Below are positions 8,144 to 17,475 of a stretch of DNA of 64,000 nucleotides, piece after piece. The notes below the pieces were generated by a model. It was not told the origin of the DNA, ran no database searches, and worked only from the letters and a program-made list of their open reading frames with translations. The stretch covers positions 16,603-80,602 of the forward strand of contig JAQUKH010000001.1 in NCBI GenBank assembly GCA_028719205.1. The letters run 5' to 3'. The stretch is from a bacterium. Lineage in GTDB: Bacteria; JACRDZ01; JAQUKH01. Made by a program: the position numbers and the translations under genes. How positions within the stretch are numbered: position 1 is the first letter of the stretch; every line of letters begins with the position of its first letter.

Positions 8144-9103
8144 ATGTCAAGAGTTACTAAGATACTTATTATTTTATGCATTTTTACGGGGCTCGGGGCG
8201 ATTGATATTGATCAAACTGATACAGAAGCAGATTTTCCCATGGCGATCAAAGTATTACGTAAAAGAAAATATCCCGGTGGAGATTTTCTTATTGAAAAAA
8301 AATTATCCAATGGAACAAATTATAGTCAGTTTAAAGTCTCCTACCTGTCTGAAGGCCTGAAGATATACGGGCTTTTAACGGTACCAACTTCTCCTAAACC
8401 GGAAAAAGGTTATCCGGCCATTCTTTTCGTGCACGGCTATATTCCACCTAAAAAATACACTACTACCGGAAGTTATCCAACCTATCAGGCCGCGCTCGCG
8501 CAAAGAGGCTTTATAACTTTTAAACCGGACCTGCGCGGGCATGGAAATTCTGAAGGAGAAGCAGTCAGCGCTCATTATTCAGAAAAATACGTTGTTGATA
8601 TTATGTACGCCATTTCATATTTAAAAAATTTCAGAGAAGCGGATCCTAAACGGTTAGGCTACTGGGGACACTCAAACGGCGGTGAGACAGGATTGCGCGT
8701 GCTTGTCATTTCTTCCGACATTAAAGCAGCTTCTTTCTGGGCGGGAGTTGTAGGAAGTTATAAGGATATGCTTGAAACATATAACAACAAGATCCGCTTT
8801 CTCAAAAATGGAGACAATCCGCTAGTCGCGAAATACGGCCTCCCGGGTAAAAATAATGAATTTTGGAACAGGCTTGATCCCTATTCTTTTTTGAACGATA
8901 TTTCCGCCCCGGTACAGCTTCATCACGGGACTGCCGACAAAAGCGTGCCGATCGAACTTTCTATCCATCTTAAAGAAGAGCTGCAAAAGTTAAATAAAAA
9001 AGTAGAATATTATGAATATACCGGAGATGACCATAACATCAGCAGGAATTCCGATATAGCATGGCAAAGAACTATTACCTTTTTCAAGAATGAATTAAAA
9101 TAA
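8144..9103 (+). CDS. Exported alpha/beta hydrolase (S9/dienelactone-hydrolase type)
   Basis: A 319-aa protein with a short hydrophobic N-terminus (residues 6-20) likely to be a signal peptide or anchor. The fold markers are in order: oxyanion strand LFVHGY (about 94-99), DLRGHGNSEG, nucleophile elbow GHSNGG (Ser177), HHGTADKSVP (Asp265) and GDDHN (His297). The catalytic triad is therefore complete. The family hydrolyses esters or short peptides; the substrate is unknown. A strong overlapping frame starts at 8136 but lacks family features. It lies 44 nt upstream of the phosphoesterase gene, with which it may be cotranscribed. Confidence 0.82.
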   Translation: MSRVTKILIILCIFTGLGAIDIDQTDTEADFPMAIKVLRKRKYPGGDFLIEKKLSNGTNYSQFKVSYLSEGLKIYGLLTVPTSPKPEKGYPAILFVHGYIPPKKYTTTGSYPTYQAALAQRGFITFKPDLRGHGNSEGEAVSAHYSEKYVVDIMYAISYLKNFREADPKRLGYWGHSNGGETGLRVLVISSDIKAASFWAGVVGSYKDMLETYNNKIRFLKNGDNPLVAKYGLPGKNNEFWNRLDPYSFLNDISAPVQLHHGTADKSVPIELSIHLKEELQKLNKKVEYYEYTGDDHNISRNSDIAWQRTITFFKNELK

Positions 9104-9147
9104 TTTGTTTATACATTATTTCTGAAATCGGGTAAAATAATATAATT

Positions 9148-10251
9148 ATGTTTGGAACCATTCTTTTATCTTTTGTTACCTTCTTTCATTTATACGTTTT
9201 CTGGCGTATATATTCAATTCCGTTTCTAAAACGGTCCATTCCAATTAAGACTTTTATTCTTACAGGAATTTTATGCTGGAGCCTGTTTTTTTCAGGAAGG
9301 ATCCTGGGAGACGGGAAAACAGGAATATTCGGTAAAATAATCGAATTGGCCGGTATGGACTGGATGGCTTCACTTTTTCTGATCTTTATATGTTTATTGT
9401 TCGTAGATATTATAACTTTATACGGATATTTATTTTCTAAATACACGCCTTCATTAAGGACACTGGCTTTATTAACCGGGATAACGCTTTCGGCCATTGC
9501 TATTGTGCAGGGGGTTCGCGAGCCGGTAATAAAAAAATACGACGTTTACCTCCCCGGCCTCCCCTCTGAAATGGAAGGCAAAGTTATTATCGCGGTATCA
9601 GATACACATATCGGATCTATTCTCGATAAAAACTGGCTTGAAGGCCGCGTAACACAGGTGCAAACCCAAAAACCTGATATTATATTGCTGTTAGGCGATA
9701 TGATCGAAGGGCACGGCACATCGCCTCAGGATCTTATTCCTATTCTTAAACGTTTATCGGCGCCATTAGGGGTCTGGACTGTTAACGGTAATCATGAATC
9801 CCACGGGCGGGAAAATACAAACAGATCAATATATAATGAAGCGGGCTTTAATATCCTGAAGAACTCATGGGCGGAACTTTATCCGGGATTTATACTTGCC
9901 GGCATAGAAGACCTTACATCAAATGGCAGAAACGGAATAAAAAAGGATATTATCGCGGAAACTCTCGCGAACAAACCTTCAGGCGCGACCATATTACTTT
10001 CTCATTCCCCGCTTGATATTGAAAATGCCGCGAAAAACGGCGTGAACTTAATGCTCAGCGGGCATACTCACGGAGGACAGATATGGCCGTTTAATTATTT
10101 AGTTAAACTCCGTTATCCTTATATCCAGGGAGCCTTCAGGGTAAATGGTATGGACCTTATTGTCTCCCGCGGCACAGGCACCTGGGGGCCCAGGATGCGC
10201 TTATGGCAGCCTGGTGAAATTTTAAAAATAACATTGCATAGAAAAGACTAA
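9148..10251 (+). CDS. Membrane-anchored metallophosphoesterase (YkuE-like)
   Basis: A 367-aa protein with about four N-terminal membrane spans (residues 1-125) and a calcineurin-like phosphoesterase domain. Metal-binding motifs are in order: SDTHIG (Asp152, His154), GDMIEG (Asp184), NGNHES (Asn215, His216), LLSHSP and the terminal SGHTHGGQ. The architecture is that of the YkuE/LpxG group, some members of which cleave UDP-diacylglucosamine or other lipid-linked pyrophosphates. The active site should sit at the membrane surface. A role in lipid A or envelope metabolism is an inference. It ends convergent with the lipoprotein gene, overlapping by 4 nt. Confidence 0.87.
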   Translation: MFGTILLSFVTFFHLYVFWRIYSIPFLKRSIPIKTFILTGILCWSLFFSGRILGDGKTGIFGKIIELAGMDWMASLFLIFICLLFVDIITLYGYLFSKYTPSLRTLALLTGITLSAIAIVQGVREPVIKKYDVYLPGLPSEMEGKVIIAVSDTHIGSILDKNWLEGRVTQVQTQKPDIILLLGDMIEGHGTSPQDLIPILKRLSAPLGVWTVNGNHESHGRENTNRSIYNEAGFNILKNSWAELYPGFILAGIEDLTSNGRNGIKKDIIAETLANKPSGATILLSHSPLDIENAAKNGVNLMLSGHTHGGQIWPFNYLVKLRYPYIQGAFRVNGMDLIVSRGTGTWGPRMRLWQPGEILKITLHRKD

Positions 10252-10637
10252 GGAGCATCCAGTTTTTTAAGGTCCTGTTCTATTTTATTAAGTTCACTTT
10301 CCAGGGCGTCATATTTTTTTTGCAGTTTTTTTGTCTCATTTTCCGCGTCAGCTACCTTTTTTATATATTCATTATTCAAATTTCTTTCATCAATACTCAT
10401 TACGCGGCCGTGTCTTTGTCTCGCGGTAAATATAAGTATTTGCGCCGCGGCATCATCCAGTTTTCCGTCAATGACCTTTTGTTCAGCGGTAATTTTCCGG
10501 TGTCTTTTCAAAAGTTTATTTCTTTTTTGTTCTTTTTTTTGCGCCTCATATTTTTCAGACTTAATGAACATCCTGCCGCATCCGGATGATAAATTAAGAA
10601 GTATGAATATAATAATTATTATGCCTTTAGGCCTCAT
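10248..10637 (-). CDS. Small coiled-coil lipoprotein
   Basis: A 129-aa protein with a lipoprotein signal: hydrophobic residues 5-17 then lipobox LSSGC (Cys20). The rest is highly charged and helical, ending in the module KKLQKKYDALESELNKIEQDLKK. The same pattern (E-A-R/N-E-K-LQ-KYD-L-KEL-I) occurs several times in the 889-aa lipoprotein at 12954-15623, so this looks like the single-copy relative of that repeat. The stop of the upstream rubrerythrin-like gene overlaps its ATG by one base. Function is unknown; a structural or tethering role in the envelope is a guess. Confidence 0.7.
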   Translation of the reverse strand: MRPKGIIIIIFILLNLSSGCGRMFIKSEKYEAQKKEQKRNKLLKRHRKITAEQKVIDGKLDDAAAQILIFTARQRHGRVMSIDERNLNNEYIKKVADAENETKKLQKKYDALESELNKIEQDLKKLDAP

Positions 10638-11149
10638 TATTGTCCTTCAAAAATTGGTTTTTCTTCCTTTACAAACCATTCCGTGGGATTATTCAGATAA
10701 TTAAATGTATTATCCAGGAGTTCATAATGCTCATTTTCGATCTCTGCGAGTTTTTTAAAAAACATTTTAATATTATTTTCTTTGATCTCTTCTGAGATCT
10801 CTTTGTAAAATTCAAAACTTTTCTTTTCGATCTCAAGCGCCGTTTTTACAATATCCATTTCATATTTGGCTTTTTTTATTTTCTTCCGATTTTCATTCGC
10901 GTATTTTTTAAATATGGTCTTTGAATCATGGTTTGCTTTTATTTCTATATTATCCGGCCAGTTATTATTTTTTTTAAATGAATCGTAAATAATTAAAAAA
11001 GAATTATAATGTTCTTCTTCATCTTTTGCCAGCGATATTAAAAGATCCTTAATGAGTTTATTTGAGGCTTTCGCGGCGGATTCAAGGTAAAATTTTAGGC
11101 CGTCTTTCTCCATTTCAAGTGCGATCTCCACAGGTTTTATTTTATTCAT
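10637..11149 (-). CDS. Rubrerythrin/ferritin-like diiron-fold protein
   Basis: A 170-aa all-helical protein with two repeats of the ferritin-like motif. The first is ALEMEKDGLKFYLESA with DEEEHYNSF; the second is ALEIEKKSFEFYKEIS with IENEHYELL. These give the Glu, ExxH, Glu, ExxH ligand set of a diiron site, as in the erythrin domain of rubrerythrins. There is no rubredoxin [Fe(SCys)4] domain, so if it reduces peroxide it needs an outside electron donor. A clear GGAGAAAAC ribosome site precedes the ATG at 11149. Such proteins are common in anaerobes for oxygen or peroxide defence. Confidence 0.82.
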   Translation of the reverse strand: MNKIKPVEIALEMEKDGLKFYLESAAKASNKLIKDLLISLAKDEEEHYNSFLIIYDSFKKNNNWPDNIEIKANHDSKTIFKKYANENRKKIKKAKYEMDIVKTALEIEKKSFEFYKEISEEIKENNIKMFFKKLAEIENEHYELLDNTFNYLNNPTEWFVKEEKPIFEGQ

Positions 11150-11206
11150 AATGTTTTCTCCTTTAGTACAAGTTTTTATTGACTTTTTTACTCCATTATT
11201 TTGAAA

Positions 11207-11422
11207 TTATTTCCTGATCAGAAAAAATACAAGGCTTATTACGATACTTAAAATTATGCAGGTTGTTAACGGAAAATAAAACGAGAACCGTTCGTTTTTG
11301 ATCACAATATCTCCGGGCAATTTTCCAAAAGGGATATTGAACTTTTGTAAAAGAAACATCCCGATTCCGGCCGCGACAAGTATTATTCCCGCGATAATAA
11401 GTGTTTTATAAAGGTTAGCCAT
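11207..11422 (-). CDS. DUF2905 family small membrane protein
   Basis: A 71-aa protein with two membrane spans around the family signature F-IPFGKLPGDIVIKNERFSF (residues 28-48). The amphipathic loop is followed by a second span and a short basic tail. DUF2905 proteins are widespread in bacteria and uncharacterised. No partner is evident; the next gene upstream is divergent. Confidence 0.85.
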   Translation of the reverse strand: MANLYKTLIIAGIILVAAGIGMFLLQKFNIPFGKLPGDIVIKNERFSFYFPLTTCIILSIVISLVFFLIRK

Positions 11423-11490
11423 AAAATTATTTTTCTTTTTGCTTTATTTATATTATATCTTATTTTCATATTTATTGATAAAATAATACT

Positions 11491-12960
11491 ATGAAAAGAA
11501 ACGTCTTTTTTACATTAATAATGATGAGTTTTATTGCCGTATTATTTGTTTTTGCCGGAGAAATCAAGGAAAATAATAACAACTATATGCATAAAAGAAA
11601 ATTATTTAACTTTGACGCAAATGAAGTTGTTAAACCCGACGCCTGCAAGGAATGTCATTCCGATATATATAAACAATGGGAAAAATCAACGCACAGCAAG
11701 GCCTTTATTGACCCAATTTGGCGCGCTGCCACTAAATTATTTTACAGCGGACCTGAAACAACGGGACAGATACCGGAAATGAAGCTTTGTATAAAATGTC
11801 ATATTCCTCTTGACTTCAGTTTTGATATTACTAAATTCACTGACGAAAATTATGAAGAATTATTTAATCTTCATTCACAGGCTACTTACTGTAACTGGTG
11901 CCATAATATGAATAAGGCGGTGTATATTGGCAGTTCGGGAATTAACGCGGAAACAAGCCCTGGAGGAATTTATTCTTCGACCATATTAGGCCCCCGGAAA
12001 GATCCAAGATCTATGGATACCTCTGATGATGAAAAAACAAAAATGCATAATACCGAATATTCAGAGTTTTATACTAAATCGGAATTTTGCGGTTTATGCC
12101 ATGATATGTCTGAATTAGATAATAAACTCCCTATAGTACAAACTTACAGCGAATGGAAAAAAAGCCCGTATAATACAAACGATCCTAAAATTGCAAGGAA
12201 TTGCCAGGATTGCCATATGCGGCAATTGACAGGAGTCCCGGCTACAGGAAGTACCGAAAAAATAAATAATCCCGGAAAAGCCGCGGACAACGGGCCTGAG
12301 AGGGAACATGTCTGGACACACTATTTCGCGGGAGGAAATTCAATAATACCAAAATTTCTTGGAGGCGACATTCATTCATTTCTGGCTATTGAAAGGCTTA
12401 ACAACGCTGCAACTTTGGAGATAATTGAGGATGGTATTTATGAAAAGGGTAAAAAAACACAGGTAAAAGTCAAGATCATAAATTCAGGCGCGGGCCATTA
12501 TTTACCGACCGGTATGACTATTCTGAGGCAGATGTGGCTGCAGGTTAAAATTACGGATAAAAAAGGGGCCGAGATATATGGCTCAGGCAAAACGGATAAC
12601 AAAGGAAACCTTGAGAAAAATACCATTATTTATAATACTGTGCTTGGTGATAAAAACGGGAAACCGACTATAAATATCGCGCTTGCCGACAGGATACTTT
12701 ATGATAACAGGATCCCTCCAAAAGAGTATGTTATCGAGACCCATGATTTTGTTATTCCTGAAAACGCGGTTTCTCCGATCAATGTCGAAGCCACCTTGAA
12801 GTATCGTACAGTGTCTCCGGAAGTTGTAGAAATTCTAATGGGAGATAAAGCGCCCCATTTGCCGGATAATGTGAAATCCCTCCTGAGTGATAAAATGTCG
12901 GACTTAGCAATTCCCTTTGTAGATATGACAAGTATGACAAAAAATATTGATTTTTATTGA
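11491..12960 (+). CDS. Exported pentaheme c-type cytochrome (cytochrome c554-like)
   Basis: A 489-aa protein with a signal peptide (residues 1-24). The N-terminal half holds five CXXCH motifs: CKECH, CIKCH, CNWCH, CGLCH and CQDCH. It begins with the cytochrome c554-type opening ACKECHSDIYKQWEKSTHS. The C-terminal half (about 310-470) has no heme motif and looks like a beta-sandwich (VKVKIINSGAGHYLPTG). This is the usual layout of multiheme cytochromes with a C-terminal structural domain. The hemes would be attached by the ccm system at the left edge. Redox partner unknown. It overlaps the convergent coiled-coil gene by 7 nt. Confidence 0.85.
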   Translation: MKRNVFFTLIMMSFIAVLFVFAGEIKENNNNYMHKRKLFNFDANEVVKPDACKECHSDIYKQWEKSTHSKAFIDPIWRAATKLFYSGPETTGQIPEMKLCIKCHIPLDFSFDITKFTDENYEELFNLHSQATYCNWCHNMNKAVYIGSSGINAETSPGGIYSSTILGPRKDPRSMDTSDDEKTKMHNTEYSEFYTKSEFCGLCHDMSELDNKLPIVQTYSEWKKSPYNTNDPKIARNCQDCHMRQLTGVPATGSTEKINNPGKAADNGPEREHVWTHYFAGGNSIIPKFLGGDIHSFLAIERLNNAATLEIIEDGIYEKGKKTQVKVKIINSGAGHYLPTGMTILRQMWLQVKITDKKGAEIYGSGKTDNKGNLEKNTIIYNTVLGDKNGKPTINIALADRILYDNRIPPKEYVIETHDFVIPENAVSPINVEATLKYRTVSPEVVEILMGDKAPHLPDNVKSLLSDKMSDLAIPFVDMTSMTKNIDFY

Positions 12961-15623
12961 AATCCTTTTTTTATAATTTCAAGTTCTTTTTTTAAATTGT
13001 CATATTTTCTCTGGAGCCATCTTTTCTCAACCCTGGCTGCTTTCGCCTTTCTTTTATATTCCTCAGCTAATTCAGGATAGCTGCCATACCTTGCTGTCCT
13101 TTGCAGATCCGAATAGATCATTCCTTCTGCTTGTATTATATCCAATTGGTATCTTTCCTCTTCAGAAACTTTAATTTCACTTTGGAGCCCTTCATATATT
13201 TCAAAAAGCCTTTCATTCTTTTCTTCCCCGGTTATTTCCATTTCTAAAATATATCTATCTATCCTTAAACAATAAGGAGCATTAAGCTCTTTTTTTATTT
13301 CCCAAAGCTCTTTTGACAGGCCATCATATCTTTCCCTGAGGTCTTCCGCCGTCTTTTTAATTACCTCGATCTGCGCTTTATCATTTTCTGAATTTTTCTT
13401 AATATCTTCTACGCCCTGTCCCGGAAAAGAAACATATATCTGTCTGTTTATCCTTTCCAGCTCATTTCCGGTAGCTTTTATTTCTTTTCGAACCATTCTA
13501 TATCTTTCCAGAAACCTATTTGCCCCTGATTTTGTCAGTATTTCCTCAGAATATCCAAGTTTTTTTTCTATTGTCCTGATCACTCTTTCTGTTATTTCAA
13601 GTTTTATTTCTATTGGCTTGATCTTTTCCGCTAATGTATCATATTCTTCCTGGACGCATTTTCTCTGGCCATTTAAAAATTCTTTCTCCTCCTTATATTC
13701 ATCAGCATTTTCCTGATCTTTGCGAATAGCGGTTGCTCTTTCTTTAGCCGCGTAAATATCTATTTCTTCTTTTATTTCGTCCATTATATTTTTAAGAGTT
13801 TTCATTTCATTTTGAATTCCTTCATAACTTTCAAGAAGCCTTTCTTTATTATCTTCCGCTGTTATCCCTGTTTCTAAAATATTTTTATCTTCCGGTGATA
13901 GATCGGAATCACTAAGTTCCTGTTTTATTTTCAAAAGCTCTTTTTCCAGGCCATCATATTTTTCCCGAAGATCTTTCGCGGTCTTTTTAATTATCTCAGC
14001 CTTATCTTTTTCCAGATCCGGTTGAATTTCTTCCGCTCCATTTATTCCGTCCATTTTATTTTTTACAGCTTTTACTTCTTTGCGAATATCTTTATATATT
14101 TCCATAAGCATTTTTGGATCCGGTCTTGATAGTATTTCCCCTGAATATCCCATATCTCCAAGCTCTTTTTCTAATATTTCAAGCTCTTTTGCTGAAACAT
14201 AATATCTCTTCCGGATATTTTCTATCTCTTTTTCATCAACTTCGCCTTTCCCCTCATTTTTACCCATTAATTCAGACCAGCTTTTAACCATAGACGCTTT
14301 ATATTTTAAATAAATATTTGTTTGTTCTTTTATTTTATTTAATTTGTCTCCCGCGGCCTCATCTTCATTTTTAGCTTTTTCATATTCTTCAAGAAGTCTT
14401 TTTGCTTCTGATAAATATTCTTTTAAATAATCTGTATTTTTACGTTCATCTTCTATTTTATTGATCTTTTTTAACAGGGCATCATATTCTTTTTGAATGT
14501 TTTTTGCCTCATTTCTGGCTTTTTCAGCCATTTTTTTATATTCATCAACTTCTTTTATATTTCCGCGAATATTGGCTACTCTTTCTTTAGCTGTGTAAAT
14601 ATTTATATTTCTCTCTATTTCATCCAGTTTATTTTTGGGAATCACTATTTCCATTTGTAGCTCATTATAATATTCCAGAAGCCTTTTTTCCTTTTCTTCT
14701 TTTGCTGTTTTAAATCCTGAAGACTTTGTCTTTCCCGTCGAATTTTCATTATCTTTAAGTTCTTTTTCTGTTATTTTGATCATTTTTACTAAGGCATCAT
14801 ATTCGTTCTTAATATCTTTTTCTTTATTTACCGAGTCTAATCTGTCTTTAGAAATTATTGCTTCTCTTTTGATCTCTTCATATTCTTCAAGAAGTATTTT
14901 TGATTCTGATAAATATCCTTTTAAATAGTCTGTATTCTTACGTTCTTTTTCCATCATTTCAATTTCTTTTTCTGTTCTTTTGATCATTTTTAGCAGGTCG
15001 TCATATTCCTTCCGAATACCTTCTGCTTCATTTACAGCCGCCGTTGCCTGTTTTTCGTCAGCTTTTTCAGACCAGTATTTTGTCAGGAATAATTTTATCT
15101 GATTTTTTGTTGAACCAAATTTATTTTTCGATATTTTTACTTCATTTTGCGCATCTTCATATTTTTCAAGAAATGTTATTACTTCCGCGGAATAATTTAA
15201 ATATCTGAGTTTTCTAGCTGTGAACTTAAGTTCTTCTAACTGCGTAATATATATTTCGTCGATATCTTTAACCTTATTTTTTGCATCGGCTAATTTAATC
15301 TGCCATGCTTCGTTTTTTGCATACCAATTATAATCACTTTTTTGTTTATCATAATCCAAATTGATCAGTTCGATCATTTTGTCTTTTTCATTCTTGTTAT
15401 GTTGCATTTCTTTTATAAGATTTTTACATTTTTCAATGAGTTTTTCCTTATTTTCCTTTTTTTGCGCTAAGCTGACTACAGGCGTTTCTACAGGTATCTC
15501 TTTAGACATCTCAATTTTTTCTGATCTAATAACAGGTTTAGTGCAGGATGGCAGCAGGTTTAAGATAATACATAGGAGGATAAAAAAAGAATAAGTAATT
15601 TTTCTTTTGAATAAAAAAATCAT
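12954..15623 (-). CDS. Giant repetitive coiled-coil lipoprotein
   Basis: An 889-aa protein with a lipoprotein signal (hydrophobic residues 10-25, lipobox LLPSC near Cys27). It is otherwise almost entirely charged heptad-like helix. A module of about 100 aa recurs with variation, marked by NTDYLK-YLSE-K-LLEEYE, IYTAKERVANIR or IYAAKERATAIR, a -EY-EK-A-N- segment, and KEYDAL-KKI or RKYDNLKKEL. The last module ends with RVEKRWLQRKYDNLKKELEI, closely matching the C-terminus of the 129-aa lipoprotein at 10248. It probably forms a very long envelope filament or tether. No enzymatic domain is visible. Confidence 0.75.
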   Translation of the reverse strand: MIFLFKRKITYSFFILLCIILNLLPSCTKPVIRSEKIEMSKEIPVETPVVSLAQKKENKEKLIEKCKNLIKEMQHNKNEKDKMIELINLDYDKQKSDYNWYAKNEAWQIKLADAKNKVKDIDEIYITQLEELKFTARKLRYLNYSAEVITFLEKYEDAQNEVKISKNKFGSTKNQIKLFLTKYWSEKADEKQATAAVNEAEGIRKEYDDLLKMIKRTEKEIEMMEKERKNTDYLKGYLSESKILLEEYEEIKREAIISKDRLDSVNKEKDIKNEYDALVKMIKITEKELKDNENSTGKTKSSGFKTAKEEKEKRLLEYYNELQMEIVIPKNKLDEIERNINIYTAKERVANIRGNIKEVDEYKKMAEKARNEAKNIQKEYDALLKKINKIEDERKNTDYLKEYLSEAKRLLEEYEKAKNEDEAAGDKLNKIKEQTNIYLKYKASMVKSWSELMGKNEGKGEVDEKEIENIRKRYYVSAKELEILEKELGDMGYSGEILSRPDPKMLMEIYKDIRKEVKAVKNKMDGINGAEEIQPDLEKDKAEIIKKTAKDLREKYDGLEKELLKIKQELSDSDLSPEDKNILETGITAEDNKERLLESYEGIQNEMKTLKNIMDEIKEEIDIYAAKERATAIRKDQENADEYKEEKEFLNGQRKCVQEEYDTLAEKIKPIEIKLEITERVIRTIEKKLGYSEEILTKSGANRFLERYRMVRKEIKATGNELERINRQIYVSFPGQGVEDIKKNSENDKAQIEVIKKTAEDLRERYDGLSKELWEIKKELNAPYCLRIDRYILEMEITGEEKNERLFEIYEGLQSEIKVSEEERYQLDIIQAEGMIYSDLQRTARYGSYPELAEEYKRKAKAARVEKRWLQRKYDNLKKELEIIKKGFQ

Positions 15624-15739
15624 TTGTGATCCCTATCAGGTAAGGTTATTATTCTTATTTTATACTATTTTCGTTTATTTGTCTTTGTTTTTTTCCGCCA
15701 TAAAGCGTTGGTAGACAAGTGTGACTTGTGACTTACTTA

Positions 15740-15988
15740 TTACAATATTGTGATGACGGTAGGTATTTTTTTAATTTTATTGAATATTTCAATTCTTTTT
15801 TCTTCGCTTTCTACGTTTACCGTCAGATTAAACGAAGTATATTTGCCGGTCTTGCTTTTATTGCTCGTACAAAACTTATAACTGACGTCCCCCATAACTG
15901 AAGGCAGCGCCTTTTCAACAACATCTCCTTCATAACCGATGATCTTGTAAGTCCATTCGCAGGGATAATCTATTTTTGGTTTTTCCAT
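15740..15988 (-). CDS. DUF493 (YbeD-like) family protein
   Basis: An 82-aa protein matching the DUF493/YbeD alpha-beta fold: CEWTYKIIG at the start, a conserved SKTGKYTSFNLTVNV strand region, and the terminal IKKIPTVITIL. Small ACT-like fold proteins of this family are thought to be regulatory. The YPCEW start is common in the family. It is a monocistronic-looking gene with A/T-rich sequence on both sides. Confidence 0.83.
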   Translation of the reverse strand: MEKPKIDYPCEWTYKIIGYEGDVVEKALPSVMGDVSYKFCTSNKSKTGKYTSFNLTVNVESEEKRIEIFNKIKKIPTVITIL

Positions 15989-16131
15989 ATGAAATAATAT
16001 TATTCTAAACGAAATTTATCCTGAATATTTCTTACTAATGAGAGTATATCAAATATATTTTTACAATGCAATAGCCGTTTAAACGACTTTTATTCTTCCG
16101 ACTTCCGCCCTTCCGAATCTTAAGCACTAGA

Positions 16132-17001
16132 TTACAGTCCCCTCATAAATTCCTGTCTCAGAGCCACTTTCCCCCTGATTGCGGATCTTAAAATATCCAG
16201 TAATGCAGGTTTGTCTCTGGGAAACCTTCCGCCAAGTGGAAGGTAATTTGACGCGTGATCCGATCGGAATATCGTATTTTTTAATTCAAGGCCTTCAATA
16301 ATATCATGGGTCTCCTGCAATAATTCAGAAGGGTTCAATTCAATAAAATTTCCATTCTGCTTTTCTTCATATAACGGCGTTCCCGGTATGATCATAAGAG
16401 AAAGAAAAGAAAGGTAATTCGGCTGCATTTTGTTTATTGTGATAATGGAATTCTCCACATGCTGTTTTGAATACTTTCTGCCGCCCAAACCAAGCAGTAA
16501 TATAACCGAGGTTTTTATTTTAAATTGTCCGCATTTATTTACCGCCTCTATCATTTCATTTACGGTCGATCTTTTCCTGCAATAATTAAGTATGTCCTGA
16601 TCCCCGCTTTCCAACCCCATATATAAAACCCTGATCTTATGCTCATATAGTTCAGCCATCTCGGCGCAGCTTCTTCCGGTTATATTGTACCCGTTGGCAT
16701 AACTTGAGATCCGGGTAAGCTTAGGAAAAGCCTCATTTATTTTTTCCAGGATAGGCAGAAGTTTTTTATTATTAAGGACCAAAGCGTCACCGTCTAAAAG
16801 GAATACCCGTCTTATTTCAGGATCCGACTTCCCGGCCTTTTGAATATCCTCATAAACCTCTTCGATATTTTTCACCCTGAAAGGTTTCCCGGTATACGCC
16901 CCGCAGAAAACGCAGGCATCAGAAGAACATCCCGTCGTTACCTGTAAAAGAAAACTTTCCGCCTCACTCGGCGGCCTGATAATATGCCCTTCAAGAGCCA
17001 T
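16132..17001 (-). CDS. Radical SAM protein (COG1032 type, short form)
   Basis: A 289-aa radical SAM enzyme without a B12 domain. The cluster motif is TGCSSDACVFCGAY, the C-x4-C-x2-C spacing typical of this subfamily, starting around residue 25. Following elements fit a TIM-barrel core: LLDGDALVL, MGLESGDQDILNYCRK, and LLLGLGGRKYSKQHVENSI. The C-terminus (SDHASNYLPLGGRFPRDKP) is conserved in uncharacterised homologues that often act as HemN-like or tRNA-modifying proteins. The substrate is unknown, and it stands alone in its strand run. Confidence 0.83.
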   Translation of the reverse strand: MALEGHIIRPPSEAESFLLQVTTGCSSDACVFCGAYTGKPFRVKNIEEVYEDIQKAGKSDPEIRRVFLLDGDALVLNNKKLLPILEKINEAFPKLTRISSYANGYNITGRSCAEMAELYEHKIRVLYMGLESGDQDILNYCRKRSTVNEMIEAVNKCGQFKIKTSVILLLGLGGRKYSKQHVENSIITINKMQPNYLSFLSLMIIPGTPLYEEKQNGNFIELNPSELLQETHDIIEGLELKNTIFRSDHASNYLPLGGRFPRDKPALLDILRSAIRGKVALRQEFMRGL

Positions 17002-17250
17002 AGATCACCTTATTATTATTTTTTTTATTTGAAATGTCAGCCTTGTTTTATGGGATATTATACATTATAAAATTTTTATAGAGTGGAAATTTTATTGCAG
17101 TAGTTATTATATGTAGGAAACAACGTTCCGGAAACTAAAAAACATAAAATCAGACTCGTTAAGATTTCTTTCATAATTAGTCTGATATTTTACCACCGAA
17201 ACCCAATAATATTTCCAATTATTTTAATTATCGAAGTCTTGAATTACCTC

Positions 17251-17278
17251 TTGACATTCTATTTGGAGGGTATATAAT
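17251..17278 (+). promoter_or_regulatory. Promoter of the riboswitch-controlled PEP-CTERM gene
   Basis: Perfect TTGACA (17251-17256), 16-nt spacer, perfect TATAAT (17273-17278). The predicted start near 17285 is at the 5' edge of the riboswitch aptamer. Confidence 0.8.
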
Positions 17279-17280
17279 TT

Positions 17281-17430
17281 TATCAGTGATCCCGAAAAAG
17301 CTAAACCTTTCACTTCACTGGAAAGGAATGGAAAGTTACGGGTCTTATTGTTCTCTAAATAAAAATATACGACTGGTAAGATAGCCGGGCTGCCGAAGGA
17401 TAAAACTTCAGGTGTGCGCCGGTTTTTTTT
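17281..17430 (+). promoter_or_regulatory. GEMM-I (cyclic di-GMP-I type) riboswitch with transcription terminator
   Basis: The aptamer spans about 17285-17401. It has GCTAAACC (17300-17307), a GAAA tetraloop helix (GGAAAGG), GGAAAGTTACGGGTCTTA, a variable arm, and the signature AAGATAGCCGGGCTGCCGAAGG (shown here as its two halves around 17379-17399). P1 can close by ATCC (17289-17292) with GGAT (17398-17401). CCGG (17385-17388), part of the aptamer, can instead pair with CCGG (17419-17422), followed by eight T. Ligand binding should therefore disfavour the terminator (an ON switch). The aptamer G20-equivalent reads G in my alignment, favouring c-di-GMP over cGAMP, but this is a hand alignment. 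Confidence 0.82.
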
Positions 17431-17475
17431 ATTTCAGGAATAAACGGATATGTCAAAAAGGAAAGGAGAGAAATT

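Noticed and set aside
8136..8360. 74-codon frame overlapping the start of the hydrolase
   Set aside because: It is out of frame with the hydrolase, whose catalytic triad is complete, and it has no recognisable features.
16083..16115. GGAAG-rich phrase shared with 24436-24470 as a repeat family
   Set aside because: Similarity is low-complexity and imperfect; there are only two occurrences and no flanking duplication.
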